Assembly (NCBI GenBank): GCA_022600175.1
Contig: JAHZKW010000129.1
Span: forward strand, 1 to 40,246
DNA: 40,246 nucleotides
From: Campylobacterota bacterium
GTDB taxonomy: Bacteria > Campylobacterota > Campylobacteria > Campylobacterales > QNZT01
Direction: 5' to 3'
A model generated the notes under the pieces. It worked only from the letters and a program-made list of their open reading frames with translations, had not been told where the DNA came from and searched no databases. This document shows positions 19,163-28,119 of the stretch, one piece after another; within the stretch, counting starts at the first letter, position 1, and each line of letters starts with the position of its first letter. The position numbers were made by a program, and so were the translations under genes.

Positions 19163-20980
19163 TTATTTCTGTTTAAAATTTATCATATATTTCGTCCCTT
19201 TGGAGGTATCCATCTCAATGGTACCTCTAAGTTGACTATGTACTAATGACTTAACCAGCTGTAACCCTAAACTCTCTTTTTTCACATTAACACTATCATA
19301 CCCTTTACCATTATCATAAACTTCCAGATAAAAATCTTTCAAGACAATAGTAACAATACCACCTTTTTCATCAAAAGCATACTTAATCGCATTGTAAACT
19401 AACTCATTGACGATAAGCCCTATGGTCACTGCAATATCTAAATGTAATTCTTGATCAATTTCATACTTAAGGGTAATATTGCTAGATATATCACTCTCTT
19501 TTAAATGCGTCGTCAACTGTACAAGATACCCTTGCATCTCAATTGTCTCAATATCTTTACTCAAATAGATCAATGAGTGTGTCTGTGCTATGGCATCAAT
19601 ACGTTTTTCTAAAGATTCAAAAGGTTCTTGTAAATTTTTATCAAAAAATTGCCCTTTTTGTAGACGCGTAATTGATAAAATCAGCTGTAAGTTATTTTTA
19701 ACACGATGATGTAGTTCATTAAAAAGTACATCTTGCACTTGTATCGACTTTTGTAGTTGTGTTGTTTTTCGCTCAACTTCCTCTTGTACAATTGCTTCTC
19801 TATTTCTTGACTCTAAAAGAAGTTTTTGATCACTATCTGCTTTTTGTTTTTGCAAAATATAAAATTTATCCACAAATGCCAAGGAGAGAATCATCGCTTC
19901 AATTGCGGTTGCAATGATAGGCATATTTTGAAAATAGTGCACAATTGAGATGATTCCTAATGCATCTAAAGACATGATAAGATAAACAAACAGAACAACC
20001 CCAAACCCCAAGATAAATAGTCTTGCATGTTTTAAGCCTTGACGATAACTTATGATTGAAGCATAAAAGTTAAATATTGTAAAGGTAAACGTCGTGGCAA
20101 GTATCACATGCATACGTAAAACATAAGGCAAAAACGTAAATAGCATCATCGCAATAGCTAAAATAATAAAGATTTGATTTACCCTATAGAGATAGATGAT
20201 TTGGCGTAATTTGAGAAACTCTATAAAAAAGAGCCCATAAAATATCACAATCAATCCCACTTTCTCAATCAAAGTCTGCCGATCTATATAAGTATACATG
20301 TCATTAAAATAGAGTGGTGCCAATCCCACATAACTAATCTCTAGTACAAACACAAAAAAGAGGTATAGTCCATAATAGAAGTACGCCTTATCTTTAATAA
20401 CAAGATAGAGCAAAAAATTATAAATTGTCAGGGTTAAAATTACACCTAAAAAAAGGATGTTGATGATTTGCCGATGAAGATCCTCCTCTTTATACTCTTT
20501 GACACTCTCTAAAAAAAGTCCAAATTTTAAAGAAGATGCACTTTTTATCTCTAAATAGTAGACCTGTGGTACCTCAGGTTTTAAGGTAAGGATATATGAG
20601 GGAGATAGTGTTTGACGTTTTTGTTTTATCTCTCTCCACTGATGATCTCGATCTTGTCCATAAAGTGTAGCTTCTAATAAAAAAGGGTTATTAATCACTA
20701 ATAGTTTTTGCTGATCAGTAAGGCTTGCATTTTGAAGTGTAAATCTCACCCATATACGATCCTCTGTCATACCAAAATTCACGTAGGATTTGTCGCAATT
20801 ATGAAATCTGTCAAGACTTATCACTTCAGGTAAAGATAACACTTCATTATCAATATAGACTTGTGTTTTACTTAAAATAGAAGAGGAGGTATTACTCTCT
20901 GTTACTATGATCGTTTGCGCCTGTAACATGACTGTAAAGAGAGATAATAAAATTATTCTTAATATACTAAACTTATACAT
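19163..20980 (-). CDS. 7TMR-DISM sensor histidine kinase (HisKA_2 type)
   Basis: 605 residues. A signal peptide (1-~22) is followed by a periplasmic sensor of the 7TMR-DISMED2 kind (~30-165), then about seven membrane helices (~172-370). A short coiled coil (375-412) leads to a HisKA_2 box HHRVKNNLQ (424-432) with predicted phosphorylated His425, and an HATPase domain with N525/N530 (NELVYNAIKYAF) and DNGKG (557-561). The sensor resembles carbohydrate-binding folds, so it may sense a periplasmic small molecule. No response regulator is next to it, so the kinase is an orphan in this window. Convergent with the HI0933 gene, 5 bp apart. Confidence 0.88.
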   Translation of the reverse strand: MYKFSILRIILLSLFTVMLQAQTIIVTESNTSSSILSKTQVYIDNEVLSLPEVISLDRFHNCDKSYVNFGMTEDRIWVRFTLQNASLTDQQKLLVINNPFLLEATLYGQDRDHQWREIKQKRQTLSPSYILTLKPEVPQVYYLEIKSASSLKFGLFLESVKEYKEEDLHRQIINILFLGVILTLTIYNFLLYLVIKDKAYFYYGLYLFFVFVLEISYVGLAPLYFNDMYTYIDRQTLIEKVGLIVIFYGLFFIEFLKLRQIIYLYRVNQIFIILAIAMMLFTFLPYVLRMHVILATTFTFTIFNFYASIISYRQGLKHARLFILGFGVVLFVYLIMSLDALGIISIVHYFQNMPIIATAIEAMILSLAFVDKFYILQKQKADSDQKLLLESRNREAIVQEEVERKTTQLQKSIQVQDVLFNELHHRVKNNLQLILSITRLQKGQFFDKNLQEPFESLEKRIDAIAQTHSLIYLSKDIETIEMQGYLVQLTTHLKESDISSNITLKYEIDQELHLDIAVTIGLIVNELVYNAIKYAFDEKGGIVTIVLKDFYLEVYDNGKGYDSVNVKKESLGLQLVKSLVHSQLRGTIEMDTSKGTKYMINFKQK

Positions 20981-21029
20981 CTAAAAAGTGTATCATAAAT
21001 TAATGGATGAAACAAGATTCTATAACAAT

Positions 21030-21761
21030 TTATCTAAACTCTGTCATATATTTTCGATAATGTAACGGTACCCAACTTTGTTGCAATTTAAGATTTTTAC
21101 GCTCTTGAACTAAAACACTCCTAAAAAATGTTTTCCAAAGTTTTTGAAACTTTGCCTCACTAGGTGCATAAGTAGGTTCTTCAAAGTCAGAAATCATATG
21201 TATAGAGCCCTCTTCTTTATTCTGAACATAGGCTAAAGCACGTTGTGTATCATGGAGAATAAAATCATAGCCATCTAATCGTTTCACAAAATGTTTACCT
21301 AAATAGGGCAAAAGATTAAATTTCCCTTCTAACTTAGCATACAATAGCCCATCTTCTAACTCAACAAAACGTATAAACCCATACATTTTATGAAGATGTC
21401 TAAAATATTCACTTACTAATTTTTCTATAGCATAGATCGTAGGATGATTGATATTTTCCAATACACGTTGATCACGAAATCCCAATACAATATATGCATA
21501 AAGTGCCTTTTCAAAATCTCTTGTATCACATAAAAAAACCTGTAAAATTTTCTCAACATATCTCTTTTGAAACTTTTGTACAATACGCATATAAACCTTT
21601 TGTGCTCGTGCACTATTTGTTTGTATCTCAACTACTTCATCTAAAAGATCTATATCTTTTGGGTTTTTAATAATTTTTGTTACATTTACCTTATATCTAT
21701 AGCTATAATATACAACCGATAAAAAGCCTTCAAAACTTCCATCATAAAGATAAGTACTCAT
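21030..21761 (-). CDS. DUF4130 / TIGR03915-type protein, partner of a radical-SAM putative DNA modification/repair protein
   Basis: 243 residues. It begins STYLYDGSFEGFLSVVYYSY, a start typical of the DUF4130 family, and contains the family-like LLPYLGKHFVKRLDGYDFILHD. No catalytic motif is obvious, and the uracil-DNA-glycosylase-like domain fused to some family members is absent. The start overlaps the end of the radical-SAM gene by 4 bp (21758-21761), so the two are translationally coupled. From family knowledge the pair is conserved across many bacteria and predicted to act on DNA, but the reaction is unknown. Confidence 0.82.
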   Translation of the reverse strand: MSTYLYDGSFEGFLSVVYYSYRYKVNVTKIIKNPKDIDLLDEVVEIQTNSARAQKVYMRIVQKFQKRYVEKILQVFLCDTRDFEKALYAYIVLGFRDQRVLENINHPTIYAIEKLVSEYFRHLHKMYGFIRFVELEDGLLYAKLEGKFNLLPYLGKHFVKRLDGYDFILHDTQRALAYVQNKEEGSIHMISDFEEPTYAPSEAKFQKLWKTFFRSVLVQERKNLKLQQSWVPLHYRKYMTEFR

Positions 21762-22990
21762 AACTCACCATTCATAGCAGGATAATAACTCTCAAAAAGA
21801 GAAGGTTGATGAAACCCTCGCTTAACAGGCTTTAGTAAAGTACGTTTAATCTGGTCAGGATAGTAGTGCTTTTCACCAAAAAACTTCCCTCCGATCGTAA
21901 TAAAGTATTTTGCCCGTTTTAAAGAGATTCCCAATTTTTTTAACCCTTCAAAGTTAAGAGGCTGAAATCGTCTTGCTTTTAAAATCTTATGTGCCCCACG
22001 TATACCAATACCAGGGACTCTAATTAAAAACTCTTTATCAACATGATTTACTTCCACAGGAAAAAGCTCCATATGATCTAACGCCCAAATCATTTTTGGA
22101 TCAAAATCAAGATCAAGGTTTTTACGTCGCTGTAATATTTCACCATATGAAAATCCATAAAAACGAAGTAACCAATCTGCCTGATATAGGCGATGTTCTC
22201 TTGCGGTAGGTGGTACAGTGGAAAGTGCAGGAAGATTTTTATCATCATTAGCAGGAATATAAGCCGAATAATAGACTCTTTTCAAAAGTGCTTTTTGATA
22301 AAGGTTAGAGGAGAGTTTAAGAATATCAAAATCACTCTCAGGTGTTGCTCCTATGATGAGCTGTGTACTCATAGGTATGGGTGTACTACTTTTTTCCAAA
22401 GTGATATCTCTAGCCAATTTCAAGGGTTGCATCAACGCTTTTTGCGTTTTATTTGGAGCTAAAAGCATCAAACTTTTTGAGGAAGGCAACTCAAGATTTG
22501 AGCTTACTCGAGTTGCTAGACTACAAGCTTTCTCTATCAAACGCTCGGAGGCACCAGGAATAAGCTTAAGGTGCACATATCCATTAAAATGATACTCAAA
22601 ACGAAGAATCTCTAAAGCACGAATAAGCAGTTGCATAGTCTTGTCTTCGTTCTCAATGATACCTGAACTTAAAAAAAGTCCTTCGATATAGTTTCTTTTA
22701 TAAAAATTAATCGTAAGCTCGGCAAGTTCTCTAGGTGAAAAGGCAGCTCGTTTGAGATCATTACTCGCTCTATTAACACAATAGCTACAATCATAAATAC
22801 AAAAATTGGTAAAGAGTACTTTCAAAAGTGAGACACATCGTCCATCTTCGGTGAAAGTATGACAAATACCACTTTGATGATTACAGCCAATCATCCCTTT
22901 TTGAAAATTAGACTCTGCACCACTAGAAGAGCATGAGACATCATACTTTGCACTATCAGAAAGAATCGCTAATTTTTCATAAATATCCAT
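21758..22990 (-). CDS. Radical-SAM putative DNA modification/repair protein (TIGR03916-like)
   Basis: 410 residues. The radical-SAM cluster motif is CxxxCxxC at C64, C68 and C71 (FCIYDCSYC). Four further cysteines, C20, C36, C43 and C52, lie just ahead and could hold an auxiliary cluster or metal. A C-terminal helix-hairpin-helix RVPGIGIRGAHKIL (VPGIG at 325-329) points to DNA binding. The architecture matches the family always found beside DUF4130 proteins, which is the case here. Substrate and product are not known. An AAGGA ribosome-binding site precedes ATG 22990. Confidence 0.88.
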   Translation of the reverse strand: MDIYEKLAILSDSAKYDVSCSSSGAESNFQKGMIGCNHQSGICHTFTEDGRCVSLLKVLFTNFCIYDCSYCVNRASNDLKRAAFSPRELAELTINFYKRNYIEGLFLSSGIIENEDKTMQLLIRALEILRFEYHFNGYVHLKLIPGASERLIEKACSLATRVSSNLELPSSKSLMLLAPNKTQKALMQPLKLARDITLEKSSTPIPMSTQLIIGATPESDFDILKLSSNLYQKALLKRVYYSAYIPANDDKNLPALSTVPPTAREHRLYQADWLLRFYGFSYGEILQRRKNLDLDFDPKMIWALDHMELFPVEVNHVDKEFLIRVPGIGIRGAHKILKARRFQPLNFEGLKKLGISLKRAKYFITIGGKFFGEKHYYPDQIKRTLLKPVKRGFHQPSLFESYYPAMNGEL

Positions 22991-23101
22991 CCTTCCATTC
23001 TCTCAAAAAATAGAGGTAGAGAAGAAAAATATTTCAAATTGTCATAAAATTTCTACTAACTGATCGTAATACCCTACACAAATAGCATACAAATTTGATA
23101 C

Positions 23102-23107
23102 TATAAT
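23102..23107 (+). promoter_or_regulatory. -10 box for the SDR epimerase / pdxH operon
   Basis: TATAAT, 27 bp before the ATG at 23134, followed by a good AAAGGAG ribosome-binding site at 23121-23127. It lies in a 143-bp gap divergent from the radical-SAM gene. Confidence 0.55.
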
Positions 23108-23133
23108 AAAATAGTTTAATAAAGGAGCCTCTT

Positions 23134-23988
23134 ATGAAAAAGATATCGATCATTGGTGCAAAGGGATTTGTGGGAAGTGCGATGCAGACACATTTTAAAA
23201 ATGCAGGTTTTGAAGTACTGCCTTTAGATAGAGCTTATACCAAAAAAAGTATCACCGAAATGGCTGAAATCCTTGAAGGTACTGACATTGTCATCAACCT
23301 CGCAGGGGCACCTATTATCAAGCGTTGGAGTGAGTTTTATAAAAAGGTACTTTACGAAAGTAGAATCGATACCACACAAAAGCTAATTTCTGCGATGAAA
23401 CTACTTGATAAAAAACCAGAAGTTTTCTGTTCTACCTCAGCGATTGGTATTTATGAAAGTAATGAACCTATGAGCGAATCTAGCTTCACCTATGCTGATA
23501 ACTTTTTAGCACATATCTGTAAAGATTGGGAAGCAGCTGCTCTTGAAGCAGATGAATTGACAAGAGTAGTGATCTTTCGATTTGGTGTTATTTTAGGGAA
23601 AGATGGAGGAGCACTCTCAAAAATGCTTCCTCCATTTAAACTTGGTATCGCTGGGCCTATCGGAGATGGTAGTGATGCTTTCAGCTGGATCCATATGAAT
23701 GATCTCTTAGCTGCCTTCTCTTTTGCCATTGATAACACTAAAACAAAAGGGGCCTATAACCTCACAGCACCAAACCCTATAACCAATAAAATACTCACGA
23801 AAACTATTGGAAAAATACTCCATCGACCAACAGTGCTTCCTTTACCAAAGTTTGTACTAAAGTTCATTTTTTCAGAAGGTGCTATGGTCTTAACTGAAGG
23901 ACAATATGTCATTCCACAAAGACTTCTTGATGAGGGGTTTGATTTTCAATACCCTACGATTGATGAGGCACTCCAAGAGATTTTATAG
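23134..23988 (+). CDS. TIGR01777-family NAD-dependent epimerase/dehydratase
   Basis: 284 residues. The Rossmann loop is GAKGFVG (8-14). DIVINLAGAPIIKRW is characteristic of the TIGR01777/YfcH subfamily of extended SDRs. STSAIGIYES stands where most SDRs have the catalytic Tyr region. The substrate is unknown. It is first in a two-gene unit with pdxH (8-bp gap), which hints at cofactor-linked metabolism but proves nothing. Confidence 0.85.
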   Translation: MKKISIIGAKGFVGSAMQTHFKNAGFEVLPLDRAYTKKSITEMAEILEGTDIVINLAGAPIIKRWSEFYKKVLYESRIDTTQKLISAMKLLDKKPEVFCSTSAIGIYESNEPMSESSFTYADNFLAHICKDWEAAALEADELTRVVIFRFGVILGKDGGALSKMLPPFKLGIAGPIGDGSDAFSWIHMNDLLAAFSFAIDNTKTKGAYNLTAPNPITNKILTKTIGKILHRPTVLPLPKFVLKFIFSEGAMVLTEGQYVIPQRLLDEGFDFQYPTIDEALQEIL

Positions 23989-23996
23989 GAGAGAAC

Positions 23997-24638
23997 ATGA
24001 TGGACTTATCACATATACGTAGCGAATACATGACGAAACCTCTGCACAGAGAATCACTTGATGCTAACCCTATTAGACAGTTTGAGTATTGGTTTAATGA
24101 TGCCTTAGAAGCAAAGCTTATAGATCCAAATGCAATGACACTTGCGACAACAGGAGATGACATGCTCCCCTCTGTACGTACAGTTTTACTTAAGATATTT
24201 GATCATAAAGGATTTGTCTTTTTCTCTAATAAACAGAGTGAAAAAGCACAACAAATTTCGCAAAACCCACAAGCTGCTCTCCTCTTCACTTGGCTCAGCC
24301 TTCATCGACAGATCAAAATACAAGGCCACGTTGAAGAGATTAGTAAAACCGATTCTATGAAGTACTTTCTTAGTCGACCCAAAGGTTCCCAAATCGGAGC
24401 ATGGGTCTCAAGCCAAAGTAAAGTCATCCAATCAAGAGCAATCCTTGAAGCTAAATTTGAAGAGATTAAAAACAAATTTTTAAAAGGGAAAATTCCTTTT
24501 CCAGATTTTTGGGGAGGCTATATTGTTAAACCAATAAAAATCGAATTTTGGCAAGGTGGGCAAAATAGACTACATGACAGATTTCTCTATACAAAACAAC
24601 AAGATGAGAGTTGGAAAATAGAGAGGCTTGCACCTTAA
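23997..24638 (+). CDS. pdxH: Pyridoxamine 5'-phosphate oxidase
   Basis: 213 residues, the typical length. It oxidises PNP or PMP to pyridoxal 5'-phosphate with FMN and O2. Family signatures are SVRTVLLKIFDHKGFVFFSN with FMN-contacting residues, LHRQIKIQGHVEE, SRPKGSQIGAWVSSQS, and the terminal FWQGGQNRLHDRF followed by IERLAP. Two adjacent ATGs (23997 and 24000) follow AGGAG at 23987-23991; the second has the better spacing and would give MDLSHIRSEY. The 3' end overlaps the GNAT gene tail to tail by 4 bp. The enzyme needs oxygen, which fits a microaerobic lifestyle. Confidence 0.94.
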   Translation: MMDLSHIRSEYMTKPLHRESLDANPIRQFEYWFNDALEAKLIDPNAMTLATTGDDMLPSVRTVLLKIFDHKGFVFFSNKQSEKAQQISQNPQAALLFTWLSLHRQIKIQGHVEEISKTDSMKYFLSRPKGSQIGAWVSSQSKVIQSRAILEAKFEEIKNKFLKGKIPFPDFWGGYIVKPIKIEFWQGGQNRLHDRFLYTKQQDESWKIERLAP

Positions 24639-25132
24639 ATAGCTGTAGAATCTAACCATTTATAAAGTACGAGTGCATCAATATACCCTAAGCGAGGATG
24701 ATCAAAAGCTTTAGGTAAACACCCAACGGTTTTAAAACCTAACTTATGCCATAGTGCAATTGCTCCTACATTACTTGAAGCAACAAAATTAAACTGCATC
24801 GCTTTATATCCTAAGGCTTTAGCAGTAAGTTGAGAATGTTCACACATCGCAGTCGCAATACCTTTGCCACGTGCTTTAGAAGAGACCATATAGCCACAAT
24901 TACATACATGATCACCTCTGCCTATTTGATTAGCTTTTAGATAGTATGTACCAATTATTTTACCATCATCTTCACACACAAATGTTTGTTGAGGCAAAGA
25001 TACCCAAAAATGCATCGCTTCATCTTTGGTCGTCTCTCTTGGATAGGCATAGGTTTCACCAAGGACAACTATCTCTTGAAAAATCGACCATATCAAATCA
25101 AAGTCGTTTTTATGAGTCTCTCTTATCTGCAT
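24635..25132 (-). CDS. GNAT-family N-acetyltransferase
   Basis: 165 residues. The acetyl-CoA loop is ARGKGIATAM within GYMVSSKARGKGIATAM, and the family-typical ALWHKLGFKTVG lies near the C-terminus. VLGETYAYPRETT resembles the N-terminus of phosphinothricin-acetyltransferase-like members. The acceptor substrate cannot be read from sequence. It is last in a - strand run with the peroxidase (32-bp gap). Confidence 0.85.
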   Translation of the reverse strand: MQIRETHKNDFDLIWSIFQEIVVLGETYAYPRETTKDEAMHFWVSLPQQTFVCEDDGKIIGTYYLKANQIGRGDHVCNCGYMVSSKARGKGIATAMCEHSQLTAKALGYKAMQFNFVASSNVGAIALWHKLGFKTVGCLPKAFDHPRLGYIDALVLYKWLDSTAI

Positions 25133-25164
25133 AAAATATAATACCTATTCAAACTTTATACACA

Positions 25165-25716
25165 CTACAAAAGTTTTTCTATCTCTTCTTCAAGCTCATT
25201 TGGCTCTGTAGAAGATCCAAAACGTTTGCGTACTTTTCCATTTGAATCCACTAAAAATTTTGTAAAATTCCACTTAATAGATTCACTTCCTAAAAATCCA
25301 GGCATTTGAGATTTTAAATAGACATATAATGGATGGGTATTCTCTCCATTGACATCAATCTTAGTAAAAAGAGGAAAATTCACACCAAAATTCACCTCAC
25401 AAAAACTCTGTATTTCACGTTCTGAACCAGGTTCTTGATCCATAAATTGATTACATGGAAACCCCAGTACTACAAATCCTCTCTCTTTGTACTTCTCATA
25501 AAGCGCTTGTAATCCAGCGTATTGTTTGGTAAAACCACATTTACTAGCCACGTTAACAATCAACATGACTTGCTCTTTATAGGGTGCTAAGGTTGTCTCT
25601 TCGCCTACAATACTCTTGACTTTAAAATTATAAATACTCTGTTCCATTTTTACCTCCTCTGCTGATACTATTGTTACTCCCCATAATATAAAAAGTATCG
25701 CGATAAGCTTTTTCAT
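25165..25716 (-). CDS. Glutathione-peroxidase family protein, exported
   Basis: 183 residues. Residues 1-~19 form a signal peptide (MKKLIAILFILWGVTIVSA), which is unusual for a family that is mostly cytoplasmic and implies a periplasmic peroxide-detoxifying role. The peroxidatic cysteine is C60 in NVASKCGFT, with FPCNQF (86-91) and WNFTKFLVD completing the conserved set. It is a Cys rather than selenocysteine enzyme; such bacterial members usually use thioredoxin-like donors. It sits between MipA and GNAT genes on the same strand, 9 bp from the mipA-like stop. Confidence 0.9.
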   Translation of the reverse strand: MKKLIAILFILWGVTIVSAEEVKMEQSIYNFKVKSIVGEETTLAPYKEQVMLIVNVASKCGFTKQYAGLQALYEKYKERGFVVLGFPCNQFMDQEPGSEREIQSFCEVNFGVNFPLFTKIDVNGENTHPLYVYLKSQMPGFLGSESIKWNFTKFLVDSNGKVRKRFGSSTEPNELEEEIEKLL

Positions 25717-25725
25717 AGTAACCCC

Positions 25726-26499
25726 TTAACGTGTATAAAATATATAAGCAAATGAGAGCCCAAAAAAGAGTGCATTTTTTTCTTGCACTAATGGAGACGC
25801 TTCAAAAACGGCATCTTTTAATATAAAATGAGAAGCAAATGCACCACACCATAGCTTACCTTTGCGATATTTAACCCCAATACTATTACGATATCCACCA
25901 TAACCACTTGAAACACTATAAGCTTCTCGTGTCGGTGTAGCATCTGATAGGGAGACTTCATAAAAGTAGTCATAATAACCACGACTTGCAAACATCGGCC
26001 CTGTTCCAACACTAATATCTAAATGTTTATATTCATACTCATATCGTAGTCTAGGCGTTGTTAAAAAACCTTGCCCATGTATTGCTTTAAAGTCTGTTGA
26101 AAAAACTGCCCGTATAGGCAATACAAAACGTAGTTTATGGCTATCAACCTTGTAAAAATCATAACTGATCTTTGGTCCCAGTTCAAATGTCAGATCAAGA
26201 TCATCCATCTCTTCTCTTGCCTTACTCCCTTCACTATCAGAAGGTAAAGATCCGCCAAGGCTAAGATCAGCACTTAATCCATCAATTTCAAAAAGCTCTC
26301 TTTTAATACCACCTTTTTCAATCTGAAAATTCTCACCACGATAACGAATATAAGGGAAAGGTGTCACAAGCGTCTGCGTACGACTAGCACCAATATAATC
26401 TGGATAACTCACCACAGCAGCACCTAATCCAAACTCAAGCTTTGGTTCTTTAGCATCAAGCGTCATAAGAATAATAAAGATCACCACCAAAAATCTCAT
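25726..26499 (-). CDS. MipA/OmpV-family outer membrane protein
   Basis: 257 residues. A signal peptide (MRFLVVIFIILMTLDA) precedes a beta-barrel with the family-typical opening FGLGAAVVSYPDYIGA followed by TPFPYIRYRGENFQIEKGG, and aromatic alternating strands through to the C-terminal FFGLSFAYIFYTR. Its terminus is suited to BAM-mediated insertion. Related proteins scaffold peptidoglycan enzymes (MipA) or respond to osmolarity (OmpV); the role here is not known. It follows the CbiX-like gene by 1 bp and was probably co-transcribed with it. Confidence 0.87.
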   Translation of the reverse strand: MRFLVVIFIILMTLDAKEPKLEFGLGAAVVSYPDYIGASRTQTLVTPFPYIRYRGENFQIEKGGIKRELFEIDGLSADLSLGGSLPSDSEGSKAREEMDDLDLTFELGPKISYDFYKVDSHKLRFVLPIRAVFSTDFKAIHGQGFLTTPRLRYEYEYKHLDISVGTGPMFASRGYYDYFYEVSLSDATPTREAYSVSSGYGGYRNSIGVKYRKGKLWCGAFASHFILKDAVFEASPLVQEKNALFFGLSFAYIFYTR

Positions 26500-26500
26500 A

Positions 26501-26878
26501 CTATTTCACTATCCTTTCATCTACTAAGAAAGATAGATAATCAACCATTTTTGATGATCCACCAATATGTTCAATGATCTGCATAGAGACCTCTGGATAT
26601 ATTCTCTTTTCTAATGCAATAATCTCTGGTATATCATGACTGACATGACGTCCTGCCGACAGGAAGTAAGGCAGTACCGTCACAGACGTAGCACCTCTTT
26701 GCACACAACGCTTCATCCCTTCAGGAATCAACGGATCTGCAAGTTCTAAAAAAGCACACTCTACAATACTATATGATTCAGCAATACGTGGAACTACGGC
26801 CTCAGTTAATATCTTCACTTCAGTATTAGATGCCTCTCTACGACTACCATGTGCTACAATCAAAAGTGCTTTTTTCAT
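26501..26878 (-). CDS. Short CbiX/SirB-like sirohydrochlorin chelatase
   Basis: 125 residues, the length of the single-domain CbiX/SirB form rather than a two-domain chelatase. The metal-binding His10 is in VAHGSRR, and GRHVSHDIPE (76-85) supplies His78/His81 and Asp82. FLELADPLIPEGM and VTVLPYFLS are also family-typical. It would insert iron or cobalt into sirohydrochlorin for sirohaem or cobalamin; which metal cannot be told. No other tetrapyrrole gene is nearby. Confidence 0.85.
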   Translation of the reverse strand: MKKALLIVAHGSRREASNTEVKILTEAVVPRIAESYSIVECAFLELADPLIPEGMKRCVQRGATSVTVLPYFLSAGRHVSHDIPEIIALEKRIYPEVSMQIIEHIGGSSKMVDYLSFLVDERIVK

Positions 26879-26992
26879 TGTTTTATATTCCTAAACTTCA
26901 CAATTGTTAAATTTTCCCTCACATGATAACAGTTTTTTAAATGTTTTATAGTCAATCTATGTCATCTTATACTCTTTTATTGAAGGGGAGAG

Positions 26993-27625
26993 ATGAAAGT
27001 TGCTATTTTTGATATGGACGGAACACTCGTAGATTCACAATATGACATCACACAAACAGTCAATACAGTGAGAAAAACCAACCATAATCTACCACCACTG
27101 ACTTCATCAACTGTAGTTGAAATCATCAATCGCCCCAAACGCAACCTATCAAAACTATTTTACAATACAGAAATTGAGCAGCCTAAAGATCGTGCACTTT
27201 TTGAAACACACTATTACAAACAGTGTATTAAAAACCCACTTATCTACCCTCAGATCAAATCAACACTTCTCCAATTAAAAGGGAATGGTATCAAACTCTC
27301 AGTTGCAACTAATGCACCAAGTAACTTTGCACGTCGTATCATGACACATCTTGAGATTGACCACTTTTTTGACTATATCGTAGGACCTGATATTGTCGGT
27401 GCTTCAAAACCAAACCCTGATATGCTACTACATATTTTAAAACAGTATAATTTTATACATCATAAACATCAAGCGTGGATGATTGGAGATAATAGTAAAG
27501 ATATCGAAGCAGCACAACGAAGTAGTATCAACAGTATCTTTGCAACTTGGGGATTTAGTAGTGAAGGGATTGGAGATTTTGTCATTGACTCACCCACAAA
27601 GATTATAGAGATTATTCAAGCATGA
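26993..27625 (+). CDS. HAD-superfamily hydrolase, phosphoglycolate-phosphatase-like
   Basis: 210 residues. All four HAD motifs are present: DMDGT with nucleophile D7 and acid D9; a Thr in SVATNAPS; Lys in GASKPNPDM; and MIGDNSKDIEAA. A helical cap sits between motifs I and II (subfamily I). Gph-like or beta-phosphoglucomutase-like activity is possible; the substrate is unknown. RBS AAGGGGAGAG precedes ATG 26993, with a TATACT -10-like box about 25 bp upstream. Confidence 0.87.
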   Translation: MKVAIFDMDGTLVDSQYDITQTVNTVRKTNHNLPPLTSSTVVEIINRPKRNLSKLFYNTEIEQPKDRALFETHYYKQCIKNPLIYPQIKSTLLQLKGNGIKLSVATNAPSNFARRIMTHLEIDHFFDYIVGPDIVGASKPNPDMLLHILKQYNFIHHKHQAWMIGDNSKDIEAAQRSSINSIFATWGFSSEGIGDFVIDSPTKIIEIIQA

Positions 27626-27636
27626 GTTGATAATCT

Positions 27637-27655
27637 CTACAGTATATTACTGTGG
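27637..27655. terminator. Possible short hairpin between convergent genes
   Basis: CTACAGTA-TAT-TACTGTGG forms an 8-bp stem (one G-T pair) in the 21-bp gap, running into the stop of the - strand gene. It is weak by itself; its convergent position is the main support. Confidence 0.3.
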
Positions 27656-27943
27656 CATTTTATAGACAATATTTCCTACAAACTCCATATAAAGACTCTT
27701 TTTTGTCTCTTCAACTTCAGCTGAATTCTCAAAATAGTATTGATCAAGATGGCTATTGATCAGCTCTTCATCAATCGTCTTTTTTAAAATATTTTCCATC
27801 ACGGCATAACGTGTGACAATTTCATCTAAAGTCTCTTTAGCAATGTCTTCATGTGGGGTTGTTAACATATCCCAAAATTTAGATTTCGGTGTACCTGCAA
27901 AGATATCATCTTCATCTTCAAATAGTGCTGCATATTTATTCAT
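27647..27943 (-). CDS. Small acidic protein of unknown function
   Basis: 98 residues, not recognised. The N-terminus is acidic (MNKYAALFEDEDDIFAG), the body is predicted helical (HEDIAKETLDEIVTRYAVMENILKK), and there is no signal peptide, membrane segment or cysteine. A clear AAGGA ribosome-binding site ahead of ATG 27943 and normal codon use support a real gene. A cytoplasmic, possibly protein-binding, small protein is the most that can be said. Confidence 0.65.
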   Translation of the reverse strand: MNKYAALFEDEDDIFAGTPKSKFWDMLTTPHEDIAKETLDEIVTRYAVMENILKKTIDEELINSHLDQYYFENSAEVEETKKSLYMEFVGNIVYKMPQ

Positions 27944-28078
27944 ACTCTATCCTTCCTCTCTTTAATCACTAATCATACTATCTTTTCTTAAACTCTTTCT
28001 CTATGCAGTTATAAAAAAATTTAAAAATATATAAAGTGGTCTTAAAGTAACACTCACTTCACATCGAAATAGACGATT

Positions 28079-28116
28079 GAAACCAAACTGTAACCATGTT
28101 GAAACCAATTTGTAAT
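28079..28116 (+). promoter_or_regulatory. Four 11-bp-spaced GAAAC/GTAAC words, Pho-box-like
   Basis: GAAAC at 28079, GTAAC at 28090, GAAAC at 28101 and GTAAT at 28112 are each exactly 11 bp apart. A TATAAT -10 box (28120-28125) follows directly, so the repeats take the place of a -35 element. The published Campylobacter PhosR box is GTTTCNAAAANGTTTC, also an 11-bp repeat, whose complement is GAAAC-(6)-GAAAC. Confidence 0.55.
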
Positions 28117-28119
28117 CAT

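Noticed and set aside
28079-28116. Short direct repeats considered as a small CRISPR-like or iteron array
   Set aside because: Units are 5 bp words at 11-bp spacing with no spacers or cas genes, and they abut a -10 box. A regulatory operator fits better than CRISPR or a replication origin.
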